Of a stretch of 23,142 bases of DNA, positions 22,908 through 23,142 are shown piece after piece. The position numbers were made by a program, and so were the translations under genes. A model generated the notes under the pieces. It had not been told where the DNA came from, did not search any database, and was given only the letters and a program-made list of their open reading frames with translations. Origin of the DNA: an uncultured Oscillospiraceae bacterium (GTDB lineage: Bacteria; Bacillota; Clostridia; Oscillospirales; Ruminococcaceae); assembly GCA_900539695.1 (NCBI GenBank), contig UQDG01000030.1:1-23142 (forward strand), read 5' to 3'. Every line of letters begins with the position of its first letter. Positions within the stretch are counted from its first letter, which is position 1.

Positions 22908-22925
22908 ATATTCTCGTGAGAATAT
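22908..22925. repeat. 18-bp palindrome upstream of the rRNA-type promoter
   Basis: ATATTCTC (22908-22915) and GAGAATAT (22918-22925) are perfect inverted arms around GT. It lies 51 bp upstream of the -35 box of the strong promoter and about 88 bp from the end of the NUDIX promoter. No coding sequence spans it. It could be an operator for a dimeric regulator; the 2-base centre is too small for a good RNA hairpin. Confidence 0.6.
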
Positions 22926-22943
22926 CCACCACATATAAGTTTA

Positions 22944-23005
22944 GAATTCAATTTTGTTGAAATTTGGAAAAATGTGTTGACAAACGCTTGCGGCGGTGGT
23001 ATTAT
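22944..23005 (+). promoter_or_regulatory. Strong promoter with AT-rich upstream element, probably of an rRNA operon
   Basis: TTGACA (22977-22982), a 17-bp spacer and TATTAT (23000-23005) form a near-perfect vegetative promoter. The -35 box is preceded by an A/T-rich tract (22944-22976) like the UP elements of rRNA promoters. The spacer itself is GC-rich. Predicted start of transcription is near 23012. No ribosome binding site or open frame follows before the window ends, in keeping with a structural RNA transcript. Confidence 0.8.
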
Positions 23006-23011
23006 ATACAA

Positions 23012-23142
23012 GCTGTCCGGCGGGACACCTCGTGAGGACAGCACAGCAGGACCTTGAAAATTGAACAAAACTGAAACTTGTGGAACATTGAACGTGGGTT
23101 TGGAAACCCACGATAATCAATTCCAAATTTACAAGTAATTCA
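23012..23142 (+). other. Probable leader of a 16S rRNA operon (16S gene lies beyond the window)
   Basis: The text ACCTTGAAAATTGAACAAAA (23051-23070) is the kind of sequence found just before 16S genes in many Firmicutes. Predicted structures are a 7-bp stem GCTGTCC/GGACAGC (23012-23018 with 23036-23042); a hairpin CGTGGGTT/AACCCACG with loop TGGA (23093-23112); and around the latter an outer stem ACTTGTGGAA (23076-23085) with TTCCA and CAAGT (23121-23125, 23132-23136). The 16S sequence itself is not reached, so the assignment is by leader and promoter style. Confidence 0.62.

Noticed and set aside
22883..23126. Two overlapping 61-codon - strand frames in the AT-rich end region
   Set aside because: They lack ribosome binding sites, overlap each other and run against a strong + strand promoter and structured leader.
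1..23142. CRISPR arrays, insertion sequences, tRNA genes, prophage or toxin-antitoxin genes
   Set aside because: I looked for regularly spaced repeats, transposase-like frames, terminal inverted repeats and tRNA-like clover sequences and saw none. The window is core metabolic DNA, not a mobile region.

Overview
The window looks like the chromosome of a GC-rich anaerobic Firmicute. The gene set, the Gram-positive ribosome binding sites and the lipoprotein signal peptides suggest an Oscillospiraceae (Faecalibacterium/Gemmiger/Subdoligranulum-like) gut bacterium. This is inferred from gene style only, because no rRNA or marker gene lies inside the window. Coding DNA is GC-rich; the last ~350 bases are clearly AT-rich.

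Region 1 (about 88-19222, all + strand) is one tightly packed array of 19 genes for corrinoid uptake and anaerobic (early cobalt insertion) adenosylcobalamin synthesis. It opens with a duplicated-domain lipoprotein, a BtuF/FepB-type substrate-binding lipoprotein and a BtuC/FecCD-type permease. Next comes an unusual gene in which the transporter ATPase is fused in frame to CbiD. The corrin-ring enzymes CbiF, CbiG, CbiH, CbiJ and CbiE-CbiT follow, then CbiA, the nucleotide-loop enzymes CobT, CobU and CobS, a tiny CobU-like paralog, CobC, CbiB, CobD, CbiP and CbiC. The array ends with a LysR-type regulator. Most junctions overlap by 4-8 bp or are separated by 0-4 bp, so the genes are probably co-transcribed and translationally coupled. 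A strong bidirectional terminator closes the array at 19228-19290. Steps not encoded here are CbiL, the cobalt chelatase (CbiK/CbiX), uroporphyrinogen methylation and the corrinoid adenosyltransferase. No cobalamin riboswitch is visible; if one exists it must lie upstream of base 1.

Region 2 (19304-22067) holds a small unrecognised gene on the - strand and, divergent from it, a second LysR-type regulator. Between them is a shared regulatory region with a T-N11-A inverted repeat. Downstream of the regulator is a short (372 aa) MetE-core/YxjG-type methionine synthase-like gene. It has its own near-consensus promoter and a TATAG-N7-CTATA element centred about 66 bp upstream of the predicted transcription start, the classic LysR-activator position.

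Region 3 (22091-23142) has a second terminator between convergent genes, a NUDIX hydrolase on the - strand with its own promoter, and then an AT-rich stretch. That stretch carries a perfect-armed 18-bp palindrome and a strong promoter (TTGACA-17-TATTAT). It is followed by what looks like the leader of a ribosomal RNA operon, whose 16S gene would start just past the window.

The most unusual items are the ABC-ATPase/CbiD fusion, the 105-residue CobU-like protein that has no histidine and a degenerate P-loop, the duplicated-domain lipoprotein coupled to the transporter, and the LysR operator layout at the methionine synthase locus.
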